A stretch of DNA of 64,000 nt from Quercus robur (taxonomy: Eukaryota; Streptophyta; Magnoliopsida; Fagales; Fagaceae), in assembly GCF_932294415.1 (NCBI RefSeq), contig NC_065541.1, forward strand, positions 49,020,290 to 49,084,289, read 5' to 3'. The position numbers and the translations under genes were made by a program. Under the pieces are notes generated by a model. That model was given only the letters and a program-made list of their open reading frames with translations, had not been told where the DNA came from and did no database searches. This document shows, in pieces, positions 36,001 to 45,882 of the stretch. Every line of letters starts with the position of its first letter. Positions within the stretch are counted from its first letter, which is position 1.

Positions 36001-37205
36001 GGCGCAACTTACTAGGTTACCTGATTCCTTTGTGTGGCCCCACAATAACGGTCTTTGCTCGGTTAGGTCACCCTCAAAATATTTATACCAAAAAGCTAAG
36101 GTCTCTACAAATAAGCAATTGTGGAATTGGATATGGAAGCTCCATTGTCCTAAAAAAAATCCAAATTTTCATTTGGAAAGCTATGCGTAATCGGGTTCCC
36201 ACAAGACAGTATTTAGCCTTCTCTTGCCCAAATGTGAATGTTATATATCCAAGATGCAACTCTCCGGAAACCACAATCCATATATTAATAGATTACCCTT
36301 GGGCTAAGGACGTATGGGGTAATTCCCCAGGCATCCTGCCATTATCTTTTTTTTCAGACATCCTTACAGCCTTGGCTTTAAACCAATGCCATTTCTGATT
36401 GAGTCATCTTGTACTAGCAATTGCCTTGGAATATATACTTTCCATTCCTATGTTGGCATTTGTGGTTAGCAAGAAACAAGCGTATATTTAAAAATCAATC
36501 TATCTCCTAGCATAGAATTGTCCACAAAACGATTCAAGCAGGCATCAAATTTTTTTACTTGGCTAGCCCTATTAAACCTGTTAGGAATAGTATTCCTCAA
36601 ATTATTAAGTGGATTGCCCCAACTGACCCATTCACTAAGCTAAACACGGATGGTAGTGCTTTAGACAACCTGGGTAGGGCCAGAGCAAAGGGTCTACTTC
36701 GAGATAGTTCAAGTTCATGGATATCAAGATTTTCTCTAAGTATGGGTATTACTACTAACAATATGGCCCAATTGGGAGCTGTGCGTCAGGGTCTCATGCT
36801 GGCGTGGGATTTGGGTTTCAAATTTATCAAACTAAAGCTTGATTCTGTGATAGTATTATCTTGGTTAACTGCTTCAACTAAAAATTTCCCTCCTCATGTT
36901 TTTCCTTTAATTTGTGATTGTAGGAGTCTTATGGAGCGGGCATGGGTGGTCCAGGTGCGCCACATCTATCGTAAGGCCAATGAATGAGCAGATGCATTAG
37001 CAAAACGGGGAAACCACCAGCAGCAACTTTTGACCCTCTACAACACTTGTCCCAATTTTGTATACCACTGTTTTGTAAGGGATATGGTAGGCCTAAGGAT
37101 TAGTAAAATATGTCCCGTCAGGTCGGATATAATTGCGTTTGTATAAACTCTGTCTTAATTAAATAAGACTTTCCTGTTTCTACCCAAAAAAAGAAAAAAA
37201 GAAGA

Positions 37206-37220
37206 AGATGTCAAAGGTGC
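37206..37220. repeat. 3' target-site duplication of LINE-B
   Basis: An identical copy of the 15-mer at 29200-29214, immediately after the A-rich tail. Confidence 0.9.
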
Positions 37221-37530
37221 TTCATTTGTTAAATACACTTGTAGTTTTCTTGATTACATAATTAAAAAAAAAAAAAAACAAAAATATAAGATATTTGATA
37301 TTTCTTTACCAATAAAAATAAAAATAAAAATAAAAACCCCTCAACTTCAGGAGGGTTCTCGTGGAGTCCTCCTAGAAGTCAAAAAAGGGATGCGGTGGAC
37401 CGGTATACAAGGTAAAGCGAATCACAGAACATCGAATCAAAACCTCTCATAAACTCACACTTCCTTATCTTTTGTTGAAAAATGTTAACCCCTCTATTTC
37501 TGCCCAAGAAAGTGTAGATACAGAAACAGC
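37221..37530 (+). promoter_or_regulatory. Upstream region of the DUF4079 gene
   Basis: 310 bp between the LINE-B duplication and the DUF4079 start codon. It includes a 15-A run and an (AAAAAT)n tract at about 37313-37336. No clear TATA box or specific factor site was identified. The core promoter is presumably here, so the LINE insertion has displaced whatever lay further upstream. Confidence 0.35.
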
Positions 37531-39143
37531 ATGGCTGCCACACTCAGCCTCCTGAAACTCTCAATTCTTCCTCAAAAACCACCCCAATCCAAACTGCCAA
37601 TTCCCCAAATCAAACCAACAAAATTGAATATCTCCAGAGACTCAACAACCAACCCACAAAGCCTCTCACATGATATCATCCATGTTCTTAAATCAGCTTC
37701 TCTTCCTCTCACAGCACTCACAATACCTTTCTTTCTTGACCAAAAGGCAAGTTACACACGAGTATCAGATTTCTAGTGCTTGTTTTTTACTTTTGGGCTT
37801 GAATTCTGATTTTCTTGTGTCAATGTGATTCAACAGGATGCACTTGCTGTCGGTGGAGAGTTTGGAATACTGGAGGGAAGGACATTTGCACTCATACACC
37901 CCATTGTGATGGCTAGTTTGTTCTTCTATACCTTGTGGGCTGGGTATTTGGGTTGGCAATGGCGCCGAGTCAGGACGATACAGAATGAGATTACTGAACT
38001 CAAAAAGCAAGTGAAGCCTGCCCCAGTTACTCCAGAAGGGACACCAGTGCAGGTGGCACCCTCTCCGGTTGAGCTCCAAATTCAGCAACTCACTGAGGTA
38101 GGTTTGCTTATGAGAGATATAATTATAAGAAGATTCTTTGAAATAAATGGCATTATTGGCTTGAACTTTGAACTGTAAAGTACAATAGCAATGTTGATCG
38201 CCAGTTTGCTCTACAGGGGATTGAAGATAATATTGTTGTATGTATGAAATTTCTGGTGACAAAATGTGTGTTTGTATGACACTGCAATAGTTCTAGTAAT
38301 ATAAGTTTGCCAGATTATTCTTTTACACAGAAATTTGGTTTTATATATGTCACATCGTTTATGTATCCAAAAAAAGAAGTAAAGTTTTGCTACACCTTTG
38401 TTCCTCAATTAAGTTAAACCATGTGATTGCATTGGTTAATAAAGCACATGGTTGAATTTAGTTGTCCTAAGGAAAGATAATATTGCTTGTACTGCATTGG
38501 TCAATGCCCAATGCAATCATTTGATTGAATTTAATTGGGGAATCTAAGATACCACACTTAAAAAACTGTATCTAAATTTTTCCAAAAAGAAAAAGAAGGG
38601 TATAATGCTCACTATAGCATATAGGAGAGGCTGATATATTGGTTTGTCAAATTCAGGAACGGAAAGAGCTGCTGAAAGGGTCCTTCAGGGATAGACACTT
38701 CAATTCAGGGTCAATACTGCTAGGATTCGGAGTGTTTGAATCAATTTTCGGAGGAGTGAACACATGGTTTAGGACAGGAAAGCTATTTCCAGGGCCTCAT
38801 TTGTTTGCAGGAGCAGGTAAATCTTTAGCTTTTCATTTGAGCAAAACTGAACATATCATGGAAAATAGAACTCGTTTAGCCATACATAAGTATTTGACAG
38901 AAGGGTTGCTGTCCTGCATTTGTGCTATCTAACCTGATTTTGCTGGTATAATTTATGTGAACAGCCATTACAGCACTATGGGCAGCAGCTGCGGCTCTTG
39001 TACCTGCAATGCAGAAAGGAAATGAGACGGCCAGAAATCTTCACATAGCATTGAATGTGTTGAATGTTCTGCTCTTTGTGTGGCAGATCCCCACTGGAAT
39101 CGATATAGTTTTCAAGGTTTTTGAATTCACTAATTGGCCATGA
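37531..39143 (+). CDS. Chloroplast DUF4079 membrane protein (four exons)
   Basis: Coding exons join as 37531-37746, 37837-38097, 38657-38816 and 38965-39143, giving 271 residues. Exon 1 encodes a Ser/Thr/Pro-rich, acid-poor N-terminus typical of a plastid transit peptide, then a hydrophobic segment ending FFLDQK. The mature part begins DALAVGGEFGILEGRTFALI. It has about four membrane segments: around HPIVMASLFFYTLWAGYLGW, ILLGFGVFESIFGG, ALWAAAAALVPAM and ALNVLNVLLFVW. A polar loop with WQWRRVRTIQNEI and a Pro-rich linker follows the first. This matches the conserved plant/cyanobacterial DUF4079 family (Arabidopsis At3g61870-like), a thylakoid or envelope protein of unknown biochemical role. 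Intron 1 has a GC donor (AAG|GCAAGT); the other introns are GT-AG. All phases agree. Confidence 0.9.
37747..37836 (+). other. GC-AG intron 1 of the DUF4079 gene
   Basis: The 90-bp intron starts AAG|GCAAGT and ends CAACAG|GAT. Using the GC donor keeps phase 0 and joins FFLDQK to DALAVGG. The nearest GT (37751) would add four bases and break the frame. The donor matches the strong consensus usually needed by GC-AG introns. Confidence 0.75.
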
Positions 39144-41145
39144 ATTACAGACCTTGCAATTGTGAGCTCTCTCGTACTTTCTTTGTTTTTTGGTCACCTG
39201 TGTTATCTGCAACTTCCAATTTTTTGTTCTTCCCCCTTGTCCCACTCATGTTTCTTTCTTTTTTTTTTTTTGAGGGGAGTCCCACTCATGTTTCTAGTAT
39301 ATATCTTAGACCCAACCATATATAATTATTTTACGAGGATTATTTTATGAGGTGCGTGATTTTGCCTTTGAATTAAGGTGAAATTCTTTAGATTATGTTA
39401 AGCAATTCCAAAATACATGAACTACATTTCTATTAGGCATAAAAGACATTAATGTTTGACCGCATAATGGTTACACTACTATTTTTTTTTGTTTGTTGAT
39501 AATTCAATAGTCATAATGAGGAGGGACGGTTTTAACCCTGGATATTTTCATTGGGAATACGAGGAGGTGTCAACAATAGAGCTATAAAGCTCTTGGCAGT
39601 TACCCTACTATTTTGATCACAATTTTGTTGATCTTAATTATGGAAATCTCTCATAGGGAGACTGTTGAAAAAAGAGAATGAATTGCCTGACCAAATGACC
39701 TTGTGCCCTATTGATAGATTAGATACAAGGCCTTAGTTTCATGATTGGATATCTCAATACCGGCTCTTCTTTCATGAGTATGAGGATTTTTTTTTTTTGG
39801 TGGCTAAATATAAAACCTTTGATATGAAACCAGTACAACCTAGCGGGATAGGATTTGGGCCTAATTAAGCCATTTACATTTTTGCAAGAAGCCCATTTAG
39901 CTAGAAATATTAGCCATCCTATTTCTATCTATAAGCTTCTGAATGTTTTTTGGGTCTCGATTTCCAAAAGTTCCTCCGTTACATGATTTCATGTATCTAT
40001 GCTCATCTTCTTTTGTACCCAATGATATTGAGTTCGTGCCCCTAGTGTATAAATTACACGATTTTGATGTCTTGACTAACCCCTTGCTAGTAATGAATTG
40101 AGTTTTTTTTCTCCAGCAAGAGTGCAAGACCATTCATAGCTAATAAGTAGAAAGAAAGTTCACACAGCTAGTGTTAGCATGTTTAGATTTTTTGAAGCCG
40201 AACCATTTTCCACCAAGCAGTTTATACATCATACGTAAAATGGGGATGTGCTGGAAACAGGGAACAAATCATGTACAAATATCTTGCATTACTTCAGAGT
40301 TTATTTAGAAGTACAATATCATTCACAAATTGACAGAAATGGTTGTATTTGTTTGGAAGATTTTTGAAGTATCATCATCTTAGAATCTTTGTTTACTTCA
40401 ACTAATTGCAACAATATCAAGCAGTAATTATCTCACCATTCAGCTAGCCCATATCTATAATCCTTGAAATGGAGCCTGCATTGCTATGATACTTGTTTCT
40501 AGTTAAGTGCTAAAATCCATCCTCTAACCTGCAAATTGGGCCAGGATTGTGGGCAAAGTCTGCAGACAGGTTACTTCATTAGAGTAACAAACCTTTGGTA
40601 TATGGGCCATAGAAAAACATTTCTTAAATGGCAAAACTTAGGTATAGTATTTAAATATTGTTCTTTAGGTGTTCTTTTAAAATTTATCCTTGTGGCTTTT
40701 TTTCTCATGGGATGAAAGTGTATTTTTAGTTAAGTACTGCCACATGATTAAATTTTAAGAGCGGAACCTAAGGAACAACACCTAAATACTATACTTAAGT
40801 TTTACCATTTTTAAAACAATTAACATGATTGTTAGAACAATGTTTTATATAAGTTCTTCTTGATGTTATTGCACTTCAACAATCAACATTCAAAACTTTA
40901 GAATCCATAAAAAAAAACAGAAAAAACTCTGAACATAGTTTAATGTTAAATATTAAATTCTCATCTTCATTTTACATTGTGGGAGCTAATTTAAAGATTC
41001 CATAACATCAATTTTATAAGGAAAAACTGAAAAACATTTATAAAACAATTTTAATTAATATACTACCATATAATCAGATTTTTAACTACACCCATAAAAA
41101 TAATCGTAAAAAAGGAAATGATGCCTTATTAGAAAATTTGGCAAA
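39144..41145. other. 3' UTR and intergenic region
   Basis: The first few hundred bases probably include the DUF4079 3' UTR. Around 39788-40141 a minus-strand segment ends in a poly(A) tail (seen as a T-run at 39788-39799) and may be a truncated retroelement or processed sequence that I cannot identify. A MITE lies at 40630-40807. No other gene is supported. Confidence 0.5.
40630..40807. repeat. MITE with ~57-bp inverted arms
   Basis: The left arm GGCAAAACTTAGGTATAGTA is mirrored by the inverted right arm GGTAAAACTTAAGTATAGTA. Matching continues through TTTA.GTGTTGTTCCTTAGG-like text to TTAAAATTT. The element is about 178 bp with a short loop. The flanks are A+T-rich and the target duplication is ambiguous. 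Confidence 0.6.
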
Positions 41146-41154
41146 TTATAAATT

Positions 41155-41313
41155 GGGTAAATTACGTATCTAGTCCCTAACCTTTACATTATATGTCAAT
41201 ATGGTTCCTAACATTTCATCTGTTTCAATTTGATCCTTAGCTTTTTAGTATTGTGTCAAAATAGTTCCTGCAGTTAAGTAAATGATGAAAAATGTTGATG
41301 TGGCTAACGGCAA

Positions 41314-41344
<31 letters not shown>

Positions 41345-42402
41345 CACATCAGATTAAACATGTACTACTTGTGGAATAATAAATTAAAAAAAAAAAACTA
41401 AAGAAGAGCATAAACTATTTCTCAGCCCTTCTCAACAACTATTTTCTAGGTTAACAAACAAAAAACAAGTAAATAAAAAAAATAAATAAAAAAAGAACCG
41501 ATCGTAGTAAACATAGAAGCAATTTTGAGATTAATTTTTGCAAACCCATTTGTTTCCTCTCTTTGTATCCAAACAGAAAGGTGCTTCCCTCGGTTACAAG
41601 AACCATCGGGTTCCTAGCAAAGCTGCTATGATGTCCTTTTCCCAATCTTGAAGCAACAAAACAGTTTTTCATATTGAGAAATACACTTAAAACAAGATTT
41701 AGACCACAAAAAGAAACAAGAAAAAAAAACAAGGTTTAATATAAGGTTTGCAGAAAAGTGATCTATTCTTGAAAAGTTGAAATGAATATACCTACATGTG
41801 TCTAGAAGGGATCAAGAACTCGGAGAAATAAAAGAGAAGGGTGTGTGTGTGAAAAGTAAAATTACAAATTTGAGATATATATATATATATATTTTTTGAG
41901 AAAGTACAAATTTGAGATATAGATGCAATGATTGAGCAAAGACTCTACAAGTTCTAGGAAGTGTGCCCCAAACTACTCCTTCACTCTCTGAACTCACGAT
42001 CGACAAAGAGAAGAAACAGATGGGTTGCAAAAATCAATCTCAAAATTGCTTCTACTTTCGTTTATTGTGATGGGTTACTTGTTTTCTGTTTGGCTACCTA
42101 GAAAATAGGGGCCGAGAAAATAGTTTATGCTCTTCTTTAGTTTAATGCGATCTCACGTGTGCAGATTTAATTTGTTTTATTTTTTTAATTTGTCGTGGCA
42201 ATAGAGATGTCTGTTGATGTGGCAAAAAAATAATTTTTTATTTAGACTATTTGCCACGTCAACAATTTTCATCAAAGGGTAATGGTAATGACTAAATTGA
42301 CACAACATTTAAAAGGTTAATGACTAAATTGGCACAATTGAAAGGTTAAAAGTCAAATTGAGATATGATGTAAAGGATAAGGACCAATTTTGTAATTTAA
42401 CC
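41155..42402. mobile_element. Foldback Mutator-like element, perfect 9-bp TSD
   Basis: The 9-mer TTATAAATT flanks the element at 41146-41154 and 42403-42411. Ends are GGGTAAATTACGTATCTAGTC and, inverted, GGTTAAATTACAAAATTGGTC. Inverted similarity continues for about 400 bp into each side. Inner blocks are strongly conserved, for example AAACTAAAGAAGAGCATAAA at 41395 against its inverse near 42135, and GAAGCAATTTTGAGATT at 41517 against its inverse near 42040. About 430 bp of unique sequence forms the loop. The minus-strand frames at 41451-41732 and 41812-42030 lie in the arms and loop and show no transposase or known domain. A transcript through it would form a long hairpin. Confidence 0.8.
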
Positions 42403-42967
42403 TTATAAATTTAAAAATAAAAATCTTCTTTTAACATGCAAGACGTGCTAATGCTATGTCACCCTTCTGCTAATTTTATCATTAAGTTCTTAGTATCAAA
42501 TTGAAATCTTCTACTTCATAGGAATTGATATTTTGAATAATTTTCTTTTTAAATACATTCTCTTTAAATACCAAAACCTAAAATTCTTCAAGACCAAAAT
42601 AATGACAAAATTACAAATTTTAACCCCAGAAATTTAATAGGGATTTGTGAGTTATAGACTCACCGTTGGATTTGATTTCAATTTGATCTCCCTCAATCTA
42701 CTCATAAATCTCAATCAAATGATATAATCCTCTCTATAGCTAGAATCTCTCTTTTCTTATTTGACTCCTGTATATAATCTGAAAAAGAGAAATTATTGGT
42801 TTGTTTAGACCCAAAAATACCCAATAATGACCACTTTAAACACACACAATATGATGATCCAAGGAAACCAAACCATCCATTCAATTATTATTTTTTTAAA
42901 AAAAATGATACGACATGATTCTAATAAAGAGAAGGTTTCTTAGGTTTGAACAAAGTTAAAAAATGAC

Positions 42968-43360
42968 AAAGTTTAGCTACAAAATTGATTGTAGCCTAAA
43001 TCTATAATCTTACTTAACAAAATAAACATTATTACATATTTTGAAAATCTAATCGTTGAATTGCATGTTCTTTATGCTCTTAATATTCATGTCAAATTTT
43101 GTGTCAATCGGATATTATTTACTATATGATCTATAAACTTATATTTTCTGCATAATTTTAAATTACAAAAATTTGCAATTTGAACAATTTATTAACGACA
43201 TAGCTATTGATATTTAATTTTCTAGAAATTTTGCAAGCATGAAGAATATAAGAAGAAAATGTCATCCATTGGTGGATTTGTTAAAATTCACATTCAATAA
43301 AAAGATATTGAATAAGGTTGTAGCCTAAGATTACAACTAATTTTGTAACTAAACTTTATT
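42968..43360. repeat. MITE with ~50-bp imperfect TIRs
   Basis: The left end AAAGTTTAGCTACAAAATTG is followed by ATTGTAGCCTAAATCTATAATC. The inverted right end reads AAAGTTTAGTTACAAAATTA, then GTTGTAATCTTAGGCTACAAC. The interior is A+T-rich and non-coding. The target duplication was not resolved. Confidence 0.55.
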
Positions 43361-44190
43361 TGTTAAAAAAATACATGTGTGTATATACATTATATATTGC
43401 AACAAAAGATAGTGTGACTATTATGTTTAAGTATTATATTCATTGCTTTCTCAAAATAAAAAAAAAAAAAGGTAATATATTCATTGATAAATCAAGAGTT
43501 TTAATCTACATACTCTACAAGATCTAAGAAAATAAAATGCATAATCATAGCCCCTTTATAAATTAAATTGATGCAAGTGGAAAGCCACAAGAAATAGAGT
43601 ACATCTTGGGTAAGATAATAATTCTTGAACCCACAAGGGGTTTCTTGAATCTAAAAGGAAAACTTCAAAACCACCAAGAAAGAAAGAACACAAATTCTCT
43701 GAAATTTTATTTATGAAAATTTGAATTGCCTTGGAGGCTACAATATGCTTAAATAGGAAAATAATCCTAGGGTATTAAGAGACCCTTAAGAAACCCTAAA
43801 GGCCTAAAGTTCTCCTAAGGTTGCTACGCCCTAATTTGTGTTAACTACAAAATTAGGCTAGAAAATAGGAAAAATCATCAAAAAAAAGGAAGAGTTGAGA
43901 AAATTATTAATTCATCATATCCTATGAATGATAGGAGATGTCTCAAAATAGATGGACTTTATTAAGACTTTTAAATTAAAAGTTATAATAAAAAGAAAAA
44001 TGACTATAAATAGCAAAAACGAATACTTAAAGGCATAAATGAATGAATTTTCTTAAAAAGCCGCATAGGTTAGGGTCGGTAAGGTAACGTTGTTTTGATC
44101 CTTACGAAAATTCCCTTTAGGTCACTAACTTTCATGCAATTTTGTCGGCAACTCTAATGATTTCATAAATTTTGAAACCTATTAATTAAT

Positions 44191-44372
44191 GGGAAATGCT
44201 AATGAGTGCCCTTAGAGCATTGGTTAATAACCTATTTAAAGAAAGTTTTTATGGGAAATGAAAAAAAAAAATAATATTTTGACAGTTTTTTTCATTTTCT
44301 ATAAAAGTGGTATCAAAACTTTCTTAAAATAAATTATTAATAAGTGCCCTAAGGGCACTCGTTAGATGTCTC
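44191..44372. mobile_element. Mutator-like MITE with perfect 9-bp TSD
   Basis: TTAATTAAT occurs at 44182-44190 and 44373-44381. Ends are GGGAAATGCTAATGAGTGCC and, inverted, GAGACATCTAACGAGTGCCC, with CTTAG continuing in both. The element is 182 bp. The terminal repeats and 9-bp duplication are diagnostic of Mutator-type MITEs. Non-coding. Confidence 0.75.
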
Positions 44373-45775
44373 TTAATTAATAAGTACTACAAGAATAAGA
44401 CGAGAAATTGTGAGTTTTAAAAAATTCACGTAAGAACATTAATAAAAGAAGTCAAAATTCTATAATTTTATACATATTATAAATTATAACAAAAGATTGT
44501 GCGAATATTGCTTGCAAATCTTGTAGTCATTGATAATTTAATAAGATTAAAATTATGAACCATACATATACACTCAATATGGAGGGGCTACAAAAAATAA
44601 AATGCACAACCTTTTATAAAATAAATAAAAAAAATGAAAAAAGATTGAAGGTGACAAACCTGGTCCACTTCAGGTTCTTTACTTCTCTTTTGCAACCATG
44701 AGATACCTGGGGGTATATTTCATTTTCTCATCATTGACATATTGGCACCTCAATCATCCCTTAGCTGCCCTCATTTTTTGGCTTTTGAATTACAAGGGCA
44801 CCCTTACAAGGTACATTGAAGGAAAGCCATTCTTGAAGCATCTCAATTCTCAACTCAAAGGCAAGAGAAGGGAAAAAAAGAAAAGAAAAAGTGGTGGACA
44901 GCATCACAATCTTACTACCTCAGCAAGCAAAGTCAGAGAGAAGACATATATGGCAAGAGAGACACGGTACTAAATTGATAGATCCTTAAATCTTTTACTG
45001 CTTTGCAAGAATCTTAATATAGTGATTATTTTGCGTTGTTGAATGTTGAGCATATTGAATCTTTTAGAAGTGCTTCTTTGTGATCGTTAAGTATGATACG
45101 AGCCGCTACGAGCATAGTTTTTAAGTTATGCCACCCAGCTCACTACGAGGTGGACCGCGGCGGCTGCGTTTATCAGCACAATAAGATTAAGATACATCGC
45201 ACAAAATGTGAACGAGACAAATTCACACAAAAAGTACGTGAATGTATATTTCTAATTTGCTATGCAGATTGCAGACTAATAGTTTCATTAAGGTTCCATT
45301 TTTAAATTTTCCAAAGAAAGATTTACCTTTAGAAGAATATTACTATTATTCTGCTGGACATCTTTTTAAGAATTACTCATGTAAAATTCTATGAAAATGG
45401 CATCTCTCTCTAGTACGGGTTATTGGAATGAGTCTATAGTTTTTAAAAGTATGTAACTTTAAAATGGTGGTTTCTATAGGTTTCTTCAAGCAGGTATTAC
45501 TAAATTGCATGAATTATAACCATTACAAGCTGAATGAATTCCCACCGTATGCGAAGTCGCCCCTAGAGGGCTGCAAAAGAAGTATAGACTCTTCTAATTA
45601 AAGGACTCCAATGGATACCAATCTTGCTTTGTGAACTTTTGTCGGCTGTGGGTGCTAGCTGAATCCGATGCCTTTCCTATTCTCCCCTCTCTCTTTATTG
45701 CGGCGTGTTTCTTATGCTCCCCCATCCCCCTTTTTCAAATTTCTTCCAAAGTAGAATTCTCATTGCTTGTAAAAC

Positions 45776-45783
45776 TATAAATA
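45776..45783 (+). promoter_or_regulatory. TATA box of the proline-rich gene
   Basis: A consensus TATAAATA lies 100 bp upstream of the ATG at 45883, in a pyrimidine-rich setting. The spacing suits a short 5' UTR of roughly 70 bp. Confidence 0.6.
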
Positions 45784-45882
45784 ACAACACATTCCAGCCA
45801 TCTATATTTGTGCTCATTCATAAGTTTTTTGTTTAATTATAGTTCAAGCTCTCTGACCCACTTTGCATAATTCCTCTCCAAT

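Larger units (their letters stand above)
31295..37146 (+). pseudogene. LINE-B ORF2 (endonuclease, RT, RNase H), split by an LTR
   Basis: ORF2 begins at the ATG at 31295 (KLVAWNCQGAS). It is interrupted by an LTR and resumes after 33026 with AFCTHAHELYRRH. The endonuclease motif GDFNE (33410-33425) and a SDHCP segment remain. The reverse transcriptase retains APGSDGYHA, VGFVPGRRTSDN, KLDLDKAYDSLEW, RQGDPLSPYLF and an intact HLFFADDI catalytic box (about 35060-35085). A zinc-binding zf-RVT-like segment follows near 36180-36330. RNase H starts KLNTDGSALD. Its usual AE.xA Glu reads AQLGA, and the Trp before ADALAK is a TGA stop at 36985. Many frameshifts make the product non-functional. Confidence 0.88.
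29215..37205 (+). mobile_element. LINE-B: full-length inactive L1-type retrotransposon with nested LTR
   Basis: A second plant L1-type LINE, distinct from LINE-A in sequence. It is bounded by 15-bp perfect duplications and ends in an A-rich tail (about 37180-37205). It spans 7991 bp, of which 1697 bp (31330-33026) is a later insertion into the endonuclease region, leaving about 6.3 kb of LINE. It encodes ORF1 (DUF4283 and zinc knuckle) and ORF2 (endonuclease, reverse transcriptase, zinc-binding region, RNase H), both broken. Its 3' end lies 325 bp upstream of the DUF4079 start codon, so its tail abuts that gene's promoter region. Confidence 0.92.
42412..45775. other. Intergenic region with MITEs
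   Basis: No gene is supported. A MITE with mirrored ends lies at about 42968-43360 and a Mutator-like MITE at 44191-44372. The 91-codon frame at 44698-44973 has a hydrophobic start and a Lys-rich tail but no recognisable homology. The small frame at 45093-45305 is likewise unremarkable. Confidence 0.5.

Noticed and set aside
39788..40141. Minus-strand segment ending in poly(A)
   Set aside because: It looks retrotransposed, but I could not recognise its source or find a target duplication.
41451..42030. Two minus-strand ORFs of 72-93 codons inside the foldback element
   Set aside because: They sit in inverted arms and loop, end in low-complexity tracts and match no known transposase or host domain.
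44698..44973. 91-codon ORF starting MRYLGVYFIFSS
   Set aside because: A hydrophobic start and Lys-rich end are visible, but there is no homology I recognise, no promoter signal and no splice support.
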